DNA from: Acidimicrobiales bacterium
GTDB lineage: Bacteria; Actinomycetota; Acidimicrobiia; Acidimicrobiales; AC-9
Direction: 5' to 3'
Length of the DNA: 60,105 nt
Assembly (NCBI GenBank): GCA_036491125.1
Contig: DASXCO010000017.1
Coordinates: forward strand, 1 to 60,105
Below, one piece after another: positions 25,994 to 33,637 of this stretch (positions are counted from its first letter, which is position 1; every line of letters starts with the position of its first letter). A model generated the notes under the pieces. It searched no databases and was not told the DNA's origin. It saw only the letters and a list, made by a program, of their open reading frames with translations. A program made the translations under genes and the position numbers.

Positions 25994-26776
25994 CTAGCTC
26001 AGGGTGCCCGACACGACCGCAGGGTTGGTCGTCGACGTCACCCCGCCGAACGGCTCGACGGTGACGACCAGGGTCGACCCCCCGCTCGGCGAGCCAAGGC
26101 TGAATGCCGCCTGTTGCGGGTCGGCGCCCAGGACCCCGAGGGAGACCTGGCGGGTCCCCGTGACCGCCCACAGCTGGTAGGTCTGACCTGACGACAGTGG
26201 GCGGAGGTCCACCCTCACCAGGTAGCCGGTGCCGCTGGGTAGGACCACGCCCTGTACCGACTGGTTGCCCTGGGTGGCGCGTAGGTCGAGGCGCCGGGCC
26301 TGGGGATCGAGCACGGCTGCCGTCGCCGCCTGCGAGAGCCCGTGGCCCGGATTGGCCTGGGCCAGGCTGTTGACCCGGTTGTCCAGCCGATTCACTTGGA
26401 AGGCGAGCAGGCCGATGACGACGGCCGCGACGGCGGCGACCGCAGCCAGGCCCGCCGCCAGGCGTCGTCGGACCGTCCGCCGCGGTGGAGACAGCTCGGA
26501 GACAGGGGCGAGGCCCAGGTCCGGGGGCGCCTCTTCCAGGTTGGCTGCGATCCGATCCCAGAGCCGCTCCGGCGCCTGGGTCCCGACGTTGCCGAGCAGG
26601 GCGGCCACCTCCCGGTGCTCGGCGACCTCGGCCCGGCACCGCGGGCACTCGAGCAGGTGGAGCTCGATCGCCTCGGCCTCGGGTCCGTCGACGGCATCGA
26701 GGGCGTAGGACCCGAGCAGGGCTTCCAGCTCGGCGTGGCTGAGGTGGCGGGGCACGTCGCCCTCCGGTGTGCTCAT
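25994..26776 (-). CDS. Anti-sigma factor of the RskA type
   Basis: 260 residues. N-terminal zinc anti-sigma domain with H-L-L-E-C-P-R-C (H-x3-C-x2-C), a membrane helix at about residues 115-138 (Ala/Val-rich), and an extracytoplasmic RskA C-terminal domain with Q-T-Y-Q-L-W-A-V-T-G. It would hold the adjacent sigma factor at the membrane until cleaved by regulated proteolysis. The ATG at 26776 overlaps the sigma stop as ATGA, so expression is coupled one to one. The trigger is unknown; in mycobacteria SigK/RskA is redox linked. Confidence 0.9.
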   Translation of the reverse strand: MSTPEGDVPRHLSHAELEALLGSYALDAVDGPEAEAIELHLLECPRCRAEVAEHREVAALLGNVGTQAPERLWDRIAANLEEAPPDLGLAPVSELSPPRRTVRRRLAAGLAAVAAVAAVVIGLLAFQVNRLDNRVNSLAQANPGHGLSQAATAAVLDPQARRLDLRATQGNQSVQGVVLPSGTGYLVRVDLRPLSSGQTYQLWAVTGTRQVSLGVLGADPQQAAFSLGSPSGGSTLVVTVEPFGGVTSTTNPAVVSGTLS

Positions 26777-27333
26777 GAGCCGGCCACACCGCTGTCGGCC
26801 AGACCGGAGCGCATCCGCTTGAGGCCGGCGCGGATGCGACTCTTGACCGTTCCCTCGGGCTGATCGAGCAGGACGGCGACCTCCCGGTAGGTGTGGCCCC
26901 CGAAGTAGGCCAGCTCTATCGCCCGGCGCTCGTCCTCGGGGAGGTCCGACATCGCCTCCTTGACGTGGTCGGCGACCGACAGGTCCCACACCTCGTGCTC
27001 GAGGTCATAGCCCGCGGTGGCCGTTCGCCTCGCCTCCCGCTCCTCTCGCCGACGGCGCGACGACTCTGCCCGCAGCAGGTCGACGGCGCGGCCGTGGGCC
27101 TGGGCGAGCAGGAACGAGCGCAGTGACCCTCGCTCGGGATCGAACTTCTCGGGTCGGTGCCACAGGCGGAGGAACACCTCCTGGATAACCTCCTCGGCCG
27201 CGCTCACCTCCCCCAGGACTCGTCGGGCCAGGGCGAAGACGGCGCCGGCATGGCGTCGATAGGCCTCGGCGAGGGCGTCCTCGCGCCACCTCCCGATGGC
27301 GACGACGAGCGTGGCGTCGCTGGCCTCGTTCAT
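26773..27333 (-). CDS. ECF sigma factor, SigK (ECF19)-like
   Basis: 186 residues. Sigma-2: D-A-L-A-E-A-Y-R-R-H-A-G-A-V-F-A-L-A and A-A-E-E-V-I-Q-E-V-F-L-R-L-W; sigma-4: L-P-E-D-E-R-R-A-I-E-L-A-Y-F-G-G-H-T-Y-R-E-V-A with P-E-G-T-V-K-S-R-I-R. The start is ATG 27333. Coupled to the RskA-type anti-sigma gene. The divergent cupredoxin lipoprotein gene starts 129 nt away and is a natural candidate target, though I could not identify a sigma-specific promoter there. Confidence 0.9.
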   Translation of the reverse strand: MNEASDATLVVAIGRWREDALAEAYRRHAGAVFALARRVLGEVSAAEEVIQEVFLRLWHRPEKFDPERGSLRSFLLAQAHGRAVDLLRAESSRRRREEREARRTATAGYDLEHEVWDLSVADHVKEAMSDLPEDERRAIELAYFGGHTYREVAVLLDQPEGTVKSRIRAGLKRMRSGLADSGVAGS

Positions 27334-27462
27334 GTCGTACGGCTTCGTGATCGTTGTTCGAGGCTGACGGTCGACACGGATGACACTGGTGGCGCCGGGC
27401 CCCCGTGGTCTAGAACGGACGTCAAAGGTCGTAGCGACCGGGCGGAAGGAAAGGAGCGGACG

Positions 27463-27891
27463 GTGCGACATTTCACGAAGGCAACCAGCGCGGCGGTCAT
27501 CGGGCTGGCTGCAGGGCTGAGCGCCTGCGGCGGCGGCAGCAGCACGTCGAGCAGCACGACCACCAGCACAACGAGCGCGGCCAGCACGAGCACGACCAGC
27601 TCGAGCACCACAGCCACAACGGGCGGCGGCGGAGCGTCCGCGACGTCGATCAACATCCAGAACTTCGCCTTCCAGCCCGCCAGCACGACCGTGAAGGCGG
27701 GCGCCAGGATCACAGTCAAGAACAGTGACAGCGTGGCTCACACCGTCACGGCCGACAACAATGCCTTCAACACCGGCGATATCAGCGCCAGCGGGACCAA
27801 GACCTTCACCGCGCCCAGCAACCCGGGCTCGTTCCCGTACCACTGCTCGATCCACCCGTTCATGCACGGGACGCTCACCGTGACAAGCTAG
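27463..27891 (+). CDS. Cupredoxin (plastocyanin-like) lipoprotein
   Basis: 142 residues. Basic N-terminus, hydrophobic core and lipobox L-S-A-C (Cys22) mark a lipoprotein; a Ser/Thr-rich linker spans about 26-60. The cupredoxin domain has the copper ligands A-H-T-V, Y-H-C-S-I-H and H-P-F-M-H-G (His, Cys, His, Met region), so it should bind type 1 copper outside the cell and carry electrons. AGGAG precedes GTG 27463. A perfect terminator follows the stop. Confidence 0.9.
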   Translation: MRHFTKATSAAVIGLAAGLSACGGGSSTSSSTTTSTTSAASTSTTSSSTTATTGGGGASATSINIQNFAFQPASTTVKAGARITVKNSDSVAHTVTADNNAFNTGDISASGTKTFTAPSNPGSFPYHCSIHPFMHGTLTVTS

Positions 27892-27898
27892 GAACGGC

Positions 27899-27929
27899 AG
27901 AAGGGGCGCCCTGAGAGGGCGCCCCTTCT
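27899..27929. terminator. Strong bidirectional terminator
   Basis: Perfect 14-bp stem AGAAGGGGCGCCCT / AGGGCGCCCCTTCT with a GAG loop, between the convergent cupredoxin and SCP2 genes. Confidence 0.93.
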
Positions 27930-27949
27930 ATGTCCGGATCAGGTTTGGC

Positions 27950-28336
27950 TTAAAAGTCGGTGATGCCCTCGATCTGGGTCTGGAGCTGCTTGTACTCCGG
28001 AGCGTTGGTAAGCGGCAGCAGCGACATGAGCTTGGCCATGTTGCCCGTCACCTTGACCCGGCCCTGCATGAACGCAGCGTTGGCGTCCAGCTCGCCCTTC
28101 TGGATCTTCTGGGCGTCCTCATAGGTCTGGGTCAGGGTCACCTCGGCGTCGGGGAGATCGCCGACCTTGCTCTCCTTGAGCTTGCCGTTCTCGAGCAGCC
28201 AGTAGTAGTGGACGTCGCCGTCGGGTCCGCCCGTGACGACGTACTGCATGCGGGCAGACGCACCCGGTCGCTCGGGCTGGCTCTCGGCCAGCTTGCGCGT
28301 CTCATCGAGCCACTCCTGGCTCAGCCACTTCGACAT
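27950..28336 (-). CDS. SCP2 sterol-transfer-family protein
   Basis: 128 residues of the SCP2 fold: Y-V-V-T-G-G-P-D-G, G-D-L-P-D-A-E-V-T-L-T-Q, Q-K-I-Q-K-G-E-L-D-A-N-A-A-F-M-Q-G-R-V-K-V-T-G-N split across the domain. The pocket binds lipids or acyl-CoA. In this acyl-CoA-rich region it probably carries a lipid substrate. A GAGGGGAAG sequence lies upstream of the ATG. Separated from the cupredoxin gene by the terminator. Confidence 0.92.
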   Translation of the reverse strand: MSKWLSQEWLDETRKLAESQPERPGASARMQYVVTGGPDGDVHYYWLLENGKLKESKVGDLPDAEVTLTQTYEDAQKIQKGELDANAAFMQGRVKVTGNMAKLMSLLPLTNAPEYKQLQTQIEGITDF

Positions 28337-28387
28337 GATGATCGCTTCCCCTCGCTCTGGTTGTATCGCGCTATAGACGACCGGATG

Positions 28388-29275
28388 CTACCGGCTGACG
28401 CGATCCCTGATCCCGGCGAACAGGTCGTCCTCGGCCTCGGCCGGGGATCCGCCGTTGTCTCCGTCGACGAGCGAGCGAGCCAGGACGTATTCATCGAAGG
28501 GATGTATGGTCCGGGCCACCTCGGGCGGCAGGCCGAACCAGAACGGGGAGGTCGGATCTACCTGGGTGGCGTGGGCCAGGAGCGCCTCGGGACGCACGTC
28601 GGCCTGCTCGGAGACGTCGATGCTGGTGGTGATGTGCTGCTCCGGGCGTTCTCCGTCCGTCCACTCCTTCGGGAAGGGCGATTCGAGGCCCAGCTCCAGG
28701 AACTTCTCGTGGGTGGCCAGGACGCGGGCCCGGGACCAGACCGTGTAATAGAGCTTGAGCGCTTGCCACGCCGGGTCGGGGCCCGGGTAGGCCTCGGGGT
28801 CAGCGGCTGCCTCGAAGGCGGCCACGCTGATGTCGTGGACCCGGATGTGGTCGGGGTGGGGATAGCCCCGGTGATCGTCACCGTAGGTCACCACGACCTG
28901 GGGACGAACCCGGCGGATCACCGCCACCAGACGCCCGACCGCCTCGTCGAACGGCGCCTGCACGAACGATCGGGGATCTTCGTTCTCGGGTGTGCCAGGC
29001 ATGCCCGAGTCCCGGTAACCCAGGAGGACGACCTCGTCGTAGCCGATGATCTCCGTCGACTTGCGCAGCTCCTCCATGCGGATCTCCGGCAGGCGGTCGC
29101 GCACCTCGGGCCGATCCATGGCCGGATTGAGGATGTCGCCCGACTCACCACCGGTGCAGCACACCAGCACCGTGCGGGCGCCCTCCTGGTGGTACAGGGC
29201 GACCGTCCCCGCGCCCTTCGAGGCCTCGTCGTCGGGATGGGCGTGCACGGTCAGCAGGCACAGCGGCGCATCCAT
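28388..29275 (-). CDS. mca: Mycothiol S-conjugate amidase
   Basis: 295 residues, PIG-L/LmbE fold. Zinc motif H-A-H-P-D-D-E at 11-17, T-G-G-E-S-G-D, and H-P-D-H-I-R-V-H-D-I-S-V match Mca more than MshB (K-G-A-G-T after the zinc motif, the long W-S-R-A-R-V segment). The enzyme cleaves mycothiol conjugates so that the mercapturate can leave the cell. It implies the organism makes mycothiol. TAGCGT lies 6 nt upstream of the ATG. Confidence 0.9.
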   Translation of the reverse strand: MDAPLCLLTVHAHPDDEASKGAGTVALYHQEGARTVLVCCTGGESGDILNPAMDRPEVRDRLPEIRMEELRKSTEIIGYDEVVLLGYRDSGMPGTPENEDPRSFVQAPFDEAVGRLVAVIRRVRPQVVVTYGDDHRGYPHPDHIRVHDISVAAFEAAADPEAYPGPDPAWQALKLYYTVWSRARVLATHEKFLELGLESPFPKEWTDGERPEQHITTSIDVSEQADVRPEALLAHATQVDPTSPFWFGLPPEVARTIHPFDEYVLARSLVDGDNGGSPAEAEDDLFAGIRDRVSR

Positions 29276-29281
29276 GTGCGT

Positions 29282-29287
29282 ACGCTA
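29282..29287 (-). promoter_or_regulatory. -10 element TAGCGT, leaderless start of mca
   Basis: On the minus strand TAGCGT is followed after 6 nt (ACGCAC) by ATG at 29275. Confidence 0.45.
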
Positions 29288-29370
29288 TTCGGCTCGACTC
29301 CCGGTGCCGGTCGCATCGGGCCGGCGGGCGGCGGCTTCCGAGCCGGTTCTCGCTGCGCGACGATCGGCCG

Positions 29371-30894
29371 GTGGAGCACCCCGTGGCCGACTCTGGCCCC
29401 CCGCCATGGGCCGCGCACCTTCCGGTAGGGCTGGACCCGACCCAGGTCGACCTGTTCGGAGATGGGAGCCTGGTCCGGGCCTGGACCCGGCGATGGACCG
29501 AGGACCCTGATCGGCCCACGCTCTGGGACGATCAGCGCGGGTGGCGCACGGCGGGCCAGCTGGAGCGGTCGAGCCGCCTGGCCGCCACCCGCCTGCACCG
29601 CGCCGGCCTCCGCCCCGGTGACCGGGTCCTCCTGAGCGCGCCGGCCTCTACGGCCCTCGTCGAGGCCTATCTCGGTGCCCTTCGGCTCGGCGCGGCCGTG
29701 GTCCCGCTCAACACGGCCTACCGCCAGCGCGAGGTCGCCCACATCGCGCTCGACGCCGAACCACGGGCTGCGGTGGTGGACGACCCCGAGCGGGCCGCAT
29801 GGATCCGCCAGGCGGCCGGCGACGTGATCGTGGTCGCTCCGGACGTCGACCTGCCCGATGGCCCGGTGCCCGATCTCGACGCCGTTGGCCCCGACGACCC
29901 CGCCCTGGTCTGCTACACGTCGGGTACGACCGGTGCGCCGAAAGGCGCCCTCTTGCGCCATGGCAACCTCCTGGCCAGCGCCGAGGGGCTCCGGCTGGCG
30001 TGGCGGTGGACCGAGCAGGATCGCCTCGTCCTGGCCCTCCCGCTGTTTCACCTGCACGGGCTCGGCGTGGGGCTCCACGGGACCTTGTTGGCCGGCGCGT
30101 CGGCGATCCTCCTCCCCCGCTTCGAGGTCGACACGGTGCTCGACGCCAGCCTCCGGCATCAGGCCACCCTGTTCTTCGGCGTACCGACCATGTACTCCCG
30201 GCTGGCGGCCTCGGCGCGGCTCGGGGAGCTGGGCCGGCTGCGGCTGTGCGTGTCGGGCTCGGCGCCACTGTCGCCCACCGTCTTCGAACGGGTGGCTGCG
30301 GGGTCTGGCCAGCGGGTGCTCGAACGCTACGGCATGACCGAGACCCTGATGAACGTCTCGAACCCCTACGACGGGGAGCGCCGACCCGGCACCGTGGGCT
30401 TTCCTCTGCCCGCCGTCGACGTGCGCCTGGCCGCTCACCCGCGGGGCGAGATCCTCGTCAAGGGCCCCAACGTCTTCAGCGGTTACTGGCGGTCCGAGGC
30501 GGCGACGGCCGCCGTGTTCGACGACCACGGCTGGTTCCACACCGGCGACGTCGGCGAGCTCGACGAGACGGGCTACCTGCAGATCGTCGGACGGAGCCGG
30601 GAGCTGATCATCACCGGCGGCTTCAACGTCTACCCCCGCGAGGTCGAGGAGGTGCTCCTCCTGCACCCGGGTGTCGCCGAGGCCGCCGTCGTCGGCACGC
30701 CGTCGGAAGAATGGGGCGAGGTCGTGACCGCGTATGTCGTGGCCGGTCACCCCAGACCCGGCACCGAGGAGGTCCTCGAGCTGGCGGCCGAGCGCCTGGC
30801 CCCCTTCAAGCGCCCCCGGGTGCTGCGATTCGTCGACTCCCTCCCGAGGAACGCCCTAGGGAAGGTCCAGCGGGACGAGCTGACACGCGACTGA
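29371..30894 (+). CDS. Acyl-CoA synthetase (AMP-binding), malonyl-CoA-synthetase-like
   Basis: 507 residues. Phosphate loop Y-T-S-G-T-T-G-A-P-K-G at about 182-192, H-L-H-G-L-G, R-Y-G-M-T-E-T, H-T-G-D-V-G and S-R-E-L-I-I-T-G-G-F-N-V-Y-P, with L-P-R-N-A-L-G-K-V for the C-terminal Lys. The R-Y-G-M-T-E-T and F-N-V-Y-P segments resemble MatB-type malonate ligases; short dicarboxylates are the likely substrates but other acids are possible. GTG 29371 is the longest start; GTG 29386 is an alternative. Confidence 0.88.
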   Translation: MEHPVADSGPPPWAAHLPVGLDPTQVDLFGDGSLVRAWTRRWTEDPDRPTLWDDQRGWRTAGQLERSSRLAATRLHRAGLRPGDRVLLSAPASTALVEAYLGALRLGAAVVPLNTAYRQREVAHIALDAEPRAAVVDDPERAAWIRQAAGDVIVVAPDVDLPDGPVPDLDAVGPDDPALVCYTSGTTGAPKGALLRHGNLLASAEGLRLAWRWTEQDRLVLALPLFHLHGLGVGLHGTLLAGASAILLPRFEVDTVLDASLRHQATLFFGVPTMYSRLAASARLGELGRLRLCVSGSAPLSPTVFERVAAGSGQRVLERYGMTETLMNVSNPYDGERRPGTVGFPLPAVDVRLAAHPRGEILVKGPNVFSGYWRSEAATAAVFDDHGWFHTGDVGELDETGYLQIVGRSRELIITGGFNVYPREVEEVLLLHPGVAEAAVVGTPSEEWGEVVTAYVVAGHPRPGTEEVLELAAERLAPFKRPRVLRFVDSLPRNALGKVQRDELTRD

Positions 30895-30942
30895 GCCCCG
30901 CCCGTCTCGGCGGGCAGCTGGCGAAGCGCGGCCTCGCGGTGC

Positions 30943-31131
30943 TCAGTCGGGGGCCGTGGCCGCGATGCCGTGGCCCTGGCTCGGGTTGACCACCCAGGCG
31001 TAAGCCTCGGCCAACTGCAGCAGCGACCTTGGGCTGCCCGCGTTCTCCGCCCACCCGGTGATCTGGGCGAGCAACGCCTTCTCCGCCGCTTTCACCGCTG
31101 CGGCTCTGTCATCGTCATCCGCGTACGCCAT
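30943..31131 (-). CDS. Small conserved-looking protein, 62 residues
   Basis: A soluble helical protein, M-A-Y-A-D-D-D-D-R-A-A-A at the start and L-L-Q-L-A-E-A-Y-A-W-V near the end, with no signal or membrane segment. It is probably real because the reading frame is biased and TACCTT lies 7 nt before the ATG at 31131. The longer start at 31158 is not supported. Function not recognised. Confidence 0.62.
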   Translation of the reverse strand: MAYADDDDRAAAVKAAEKALLAQITGWAENAGSPRSLLQLAEAYAWVVNPSQGHGIAATAPD

Positions 31132-31138
31132 GGCGGCG

Positions 31139-31144
31139 AAGGTA
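31139..31144 (-). promoter_or_regulatory. -10 element TACCTT, leaderless start of the 62-residue protein
   Basis: Minus strand TACCTT followed after 7 nt (CGCCGCC) by ATG at 31131. Confidence 0.45.
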
Positions 31145-31214
31145 GCCGGCCGAGGCACCAGCCAGGCCGGCCGGTGTCGGGAGGTGGTCGACTCGGTCTA
31201 GACCCGAGGCGGGA

Positions 31215-31415
31215 TCAGAACACCCGCGTCGCCAACAGGATCCCCAGCAAGACGAGCACGACGCCCGCAACCGGGAAAACCCATGTCATCTCGGACGTGG
31301 TCGTCGAGACGGCGGCCGAACCGCGGCGGGAGGCGACGCTCGATCGGGCCACCCGGGCGAAGGCCAGCCCGACGCCCACGACGATGAGGACGATACCCAG
31401 GAGGATGTGCTTCAT
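31215..31415 (-). CDS. Small two-helix membrane protein, 66 residues
   Basis: Two hydrophobic segments (about 4-20 and 46-63) flank a Ser/Arg-rich polar loop. The pattern is that of small inner-membrane proteins of unknown role. TAGAGT lies 9 nt upstream of the ATG, longer than the usual spacing here. Function not recognised. Confidence 0.65.
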   Translation of the reverse strand: MKHILLGIVLIVVGVGLAFARVARSSVASRRGSAAVSTTTSEMTWVFPVAGVVLVLLGILLATRVF

Positions 31416-31482
31416 AGGAGGCGGACTCTAGACCCGCTGCGGACCCCCGGTGAAAGCCGTCCGGACGTCGATTGTCCGAAAA

Positions 31483-31510
31483 GTACTAGTACGCAGGGAC
31501 TAAACCCCTG
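31483..31510. promoter_or_regulatory. Unusual leader motif: palindrome GTACTAGTAC and CAGGG/CCCTG hairpin
   Basis: GTACTAGTAC (31483-31492) is an exact 10-bp palindrome in an A/T-rich patch, directly followed by CAGGG (31494-31498) and CCCTG (31506-31510) with a 7-nt loop ACTAAAC. It sits about 115 nt upstream of the secreted protein gene. A regulator site or leader RNA element is possible. I do not recognise it as a known riboswitch. Confidence 0.4.
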
Positions 31511-31624
31511 ACGGCGAATCTCTGGTCTGGTTGTCGTCGGTGACTGGATCCAGGGGGCTCCGTTGCGCACCAGGAGATCTGCCAGGGGGTTCCCTTCGGG
31601 CGACGCCTCCGCGGGTGGACCCCG

Positions 31625-33565
31625 GTGACGGATCTCCGCTTCGAGGACTGCGCCGCGCCCCGGTCGGTGCGGCGGGCGGAGGCGATCGAGCGGGCGACAT
31701 CCTCTCCGCTCTTCTTCGTGCGGGCTGTGGCCCGAGCCCTCCTCGCTGTCGATGCCGGCCTCCTGCCGACCAGGCGGCGGGCGCGACGGGCCGGCCGCAC
31801 TGTGGGGCGGCTGGCGACGCTCCTGGCTCTGCCGGTCACGCTCCCCCAACGCGGACTGGCCCGCTTCGTCTCGACCCCTCGAGCGCCAGCGGCGGCGCCC
31901 GAGTCGGTACCTCCCGAACCCCTCGGACCACAGCCGGTCCCGACCCCTCGAGGTGCGCCGGAGGTCGTCGAGCGCCTCAGGTCCCGAGCCCGGGTGCTCG
32001 GAACCCCGGCCACGGCCTCGGCCGTCCTCGCCGATCTGACCTGGCCCGCCCGCTCGCTCGTGCCTCGCCATCCCGTCACCGCAGGCGTCGCCACCCTGCG
32101 GCGCCTGCCCGTCGCTCTGGCGGAGGCCAGGCGGGCACCGGTCACGCTGGCCAAGCTGGCGCTGGCCAGCTCGATGACCCTCACGATCCTCGGTGGCAGC
32201 GCCGCGGCCGCAGCCCACTCCAGTGGTGGGGCGGGAGGCATCGCCGGCCAGGTGCGCTCGGCCCTCCCCGGGACTTCGGGCGCCACCCTCGCCGGGGCCC
32301 ACCCGGAGGTGGCCGGCAAGGCCGCTCCAGGTCACGGGGCGGTTGCGAGCAGCGCTGGGCGCGGCCCGGTCACCGGGACCATCCCTCCGACCACTGCGCC
32401 AGTTCCCACCGGCCCCCCCGTTGTCCCGACCCTGCGGGGCGGGCTGCCACCGGGCAAGGGCATGTGGCTCTTCGAGCCCGAGAAGGTCGAGGGTGGCAAC
32501 GTGTCCGCCATCGTGGCCAAGTCCGTGGCCACGGGACTCCACTACCTCTACGTCCATGTGGGTTCGAGCACCGGGGGCTTCTTCGGCCAGGGCTTCCTCG
32601 ATCAGCTCCTGCCAGCGGCCCACGCCGCCCACATCCGCGTCTACGGATGGGACTTCCCGTACTTCACCCCTCCCCAGGCCGACGTGAGCCGGGCGGTGGC
32701 CGAGATCAACTACCGGACGCCGAGCGGTGACCGGATCGACGGCTTTGCCGGCGACATCGAGCCGGAGCCGGGCGTCAACCTCTCGGCCGCCACGGCCGGT
32801 GCCTACTCGTCGGGCCTGCGCGCCGCGGTGGGTCCCGCCTATCCGCTCATCGGCGTGGTGCCCCGTCCGAACGGCACCGGATATCCGTTCAGCGCGGTCA
32901 TGTCGCACTTCGACGCCGTCGCCGTGATGGACTACTGGCTCGATCGCGAGCCCGGAGCCGACATCGCCGGAGCCGACGCCAACCTGGGCGGCCTGAGCGT
33001 GCCCATGATCCCCATCGGTCAGGCCTACAACGGGGCGGAGGAGGGCGTGCCTGGCAACCCCTCAGCCGCCGCCATCCTGCGCTTCATGCAGGTGGCCGAG
33101 CAGACCGGCGCGGTAGGGGTGTCGTTCTGGTCCTGGCAGGACACCACGCCGGAGGAATGGGATGCCATCCGCGGCGCCCCGCAGTTCAGCCTGCCCACCG
33201 CGCCCGCGCCGATGACCCAGGGCCAGATCCGCACCTGGCAGGTGCTGGTCAACAGCCTGGGCTTTCCCACCCCTCCCACCGGGGTGTGGGACCAGTCGAG
33301 CGTGACGGCCGTCTCCAACTATCAGCGCGCCGCCCACCTGCCCGTCACCGGGGTGGTGGACGATGCGACGAAGGCCGTCATCCTCACCCCGTTCCCTCCA
33401 CCCATCCAGCCCCCACCAGCGCCGGCACCGGCGCCCCCACCCGCACCGGCCCCCGCACCTGCGCCCGCACCCGCACCGACCCCGCCACTGCCGCCCAACC
33501 CGCTCCTCCCGTTCCTCTCTGGCTCGCAGGGCATGGGCACGACGACGACGGCACCCGCCCACTGA
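31625..33565 (+). CDS. Large exported glycosidase-like protein with peptidoglycan-binding domain and Pro/Ala tail
   Basis: 646 residues. An N-terminal Arg-rich cytoplasmic segment of about 185 residues precedes one hydrophobic segment (L-A-S-S-M-T-L-T-I-L-G-G). Then a Gly/Ala/Pro linker and, from about 280 to 510, a TIM-barrel-like region (G-M-W-L-F-E-P-E, R-V-Y-G-W-D-F-P-Y, F-A-G-D-I-E-P-E, A-V-M-D-Y-W) like glycosidase/DUF4015-type proteins. Residues about 520-585 form a PG_binding_1 domain (W-Q-V-L-V-N-S-L-G-F, V-T-G-V-V-D-D-A-T). The end is a Pro-Ala repeat. Probably cell-wall associated; GTG start. Confidence 0.75.
   Translation: MTDLRFEDCAAPRSVRRAEAIERATSSPLFFVRAVARALLAVDAGLLPTRRRARRAGRTVGRLATLLALPVTLPQRGLARFVSTPRAPAAAPESVPPEPLGPQPVPTPRGAPEVVERLRSRARVLGTPATASAVLADLTWPARSLVPRHPVTAGVATLRRLPVALAEARRAPVTLAKLALASSMTLTILGGSAAAAAHSSGGAGGIAGQVRSALPGTSGATLAGAHPEVAGKAAPGHGAVASSAGRGPVTGTIPPTTAPVPTGPPVVPTLRGGLPPGKGMWLFEPEKVEGGNVSAIVAKSVATGLHYLYVHVGSSTGGFFGQGFLDQLLPAAHAAHIRVYGWDFPYFTPPQADVSRAVAEINYRTPSGDRIDGFAGDIEPEPGVNLSAATAGAYSSGLRAAVGPAYPLIGVVPRPNGTGYPFSAVMSHFDAVAVMDYWLDREPGADIAGADANLGGLSVPMIPIGQAYNGAEEGVPGNPSAAAILRFMQVAEQTGAVGVSFWSWQDTTPEEWDAIRGAPQFSLPTAPAPMTQGQIRTWQVLVNSLGFPTPPTGVWDQSSVTAVSNYQRAAHLPVTGVVDDATKAVILTPFPPPIQPPPAPAPAPPPAPAPAPAPAPAPTPPLPPNPLLPFLSGSQGMGTTTTAPAH
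33410..33500 (+). repeat. Pro/Ala coding repeat
   Basis: Tandem 6-bp units (CCGGCA, CCCGCA, CCTGCG) encode a Pro-Ala tail inside the secreted protein gene. It is coding low complexity, typical of wall-spanning linkers. Confidence 0.85.
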
Positions 33566-33637
33566 TCCCATTCGGCCTGGCGTCGCGGTGGCGAGCGTCA
33601 CCGTCTCCGGCGCTCGACCCCGGGTAGAACAGGTTCC

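Noticed and set aside
31501-31520. TAAA-type flagellar sigma promoter before the glycosidase-like gene
   Set aside because: Spacing to a GCCGAT-like element is too short and no flagellar genes are present.
33410-33500. Short tandem repeat as CRISPR
   Set aside because: 6-bp periodic units in frame encode Pro-Ala; no spacers.
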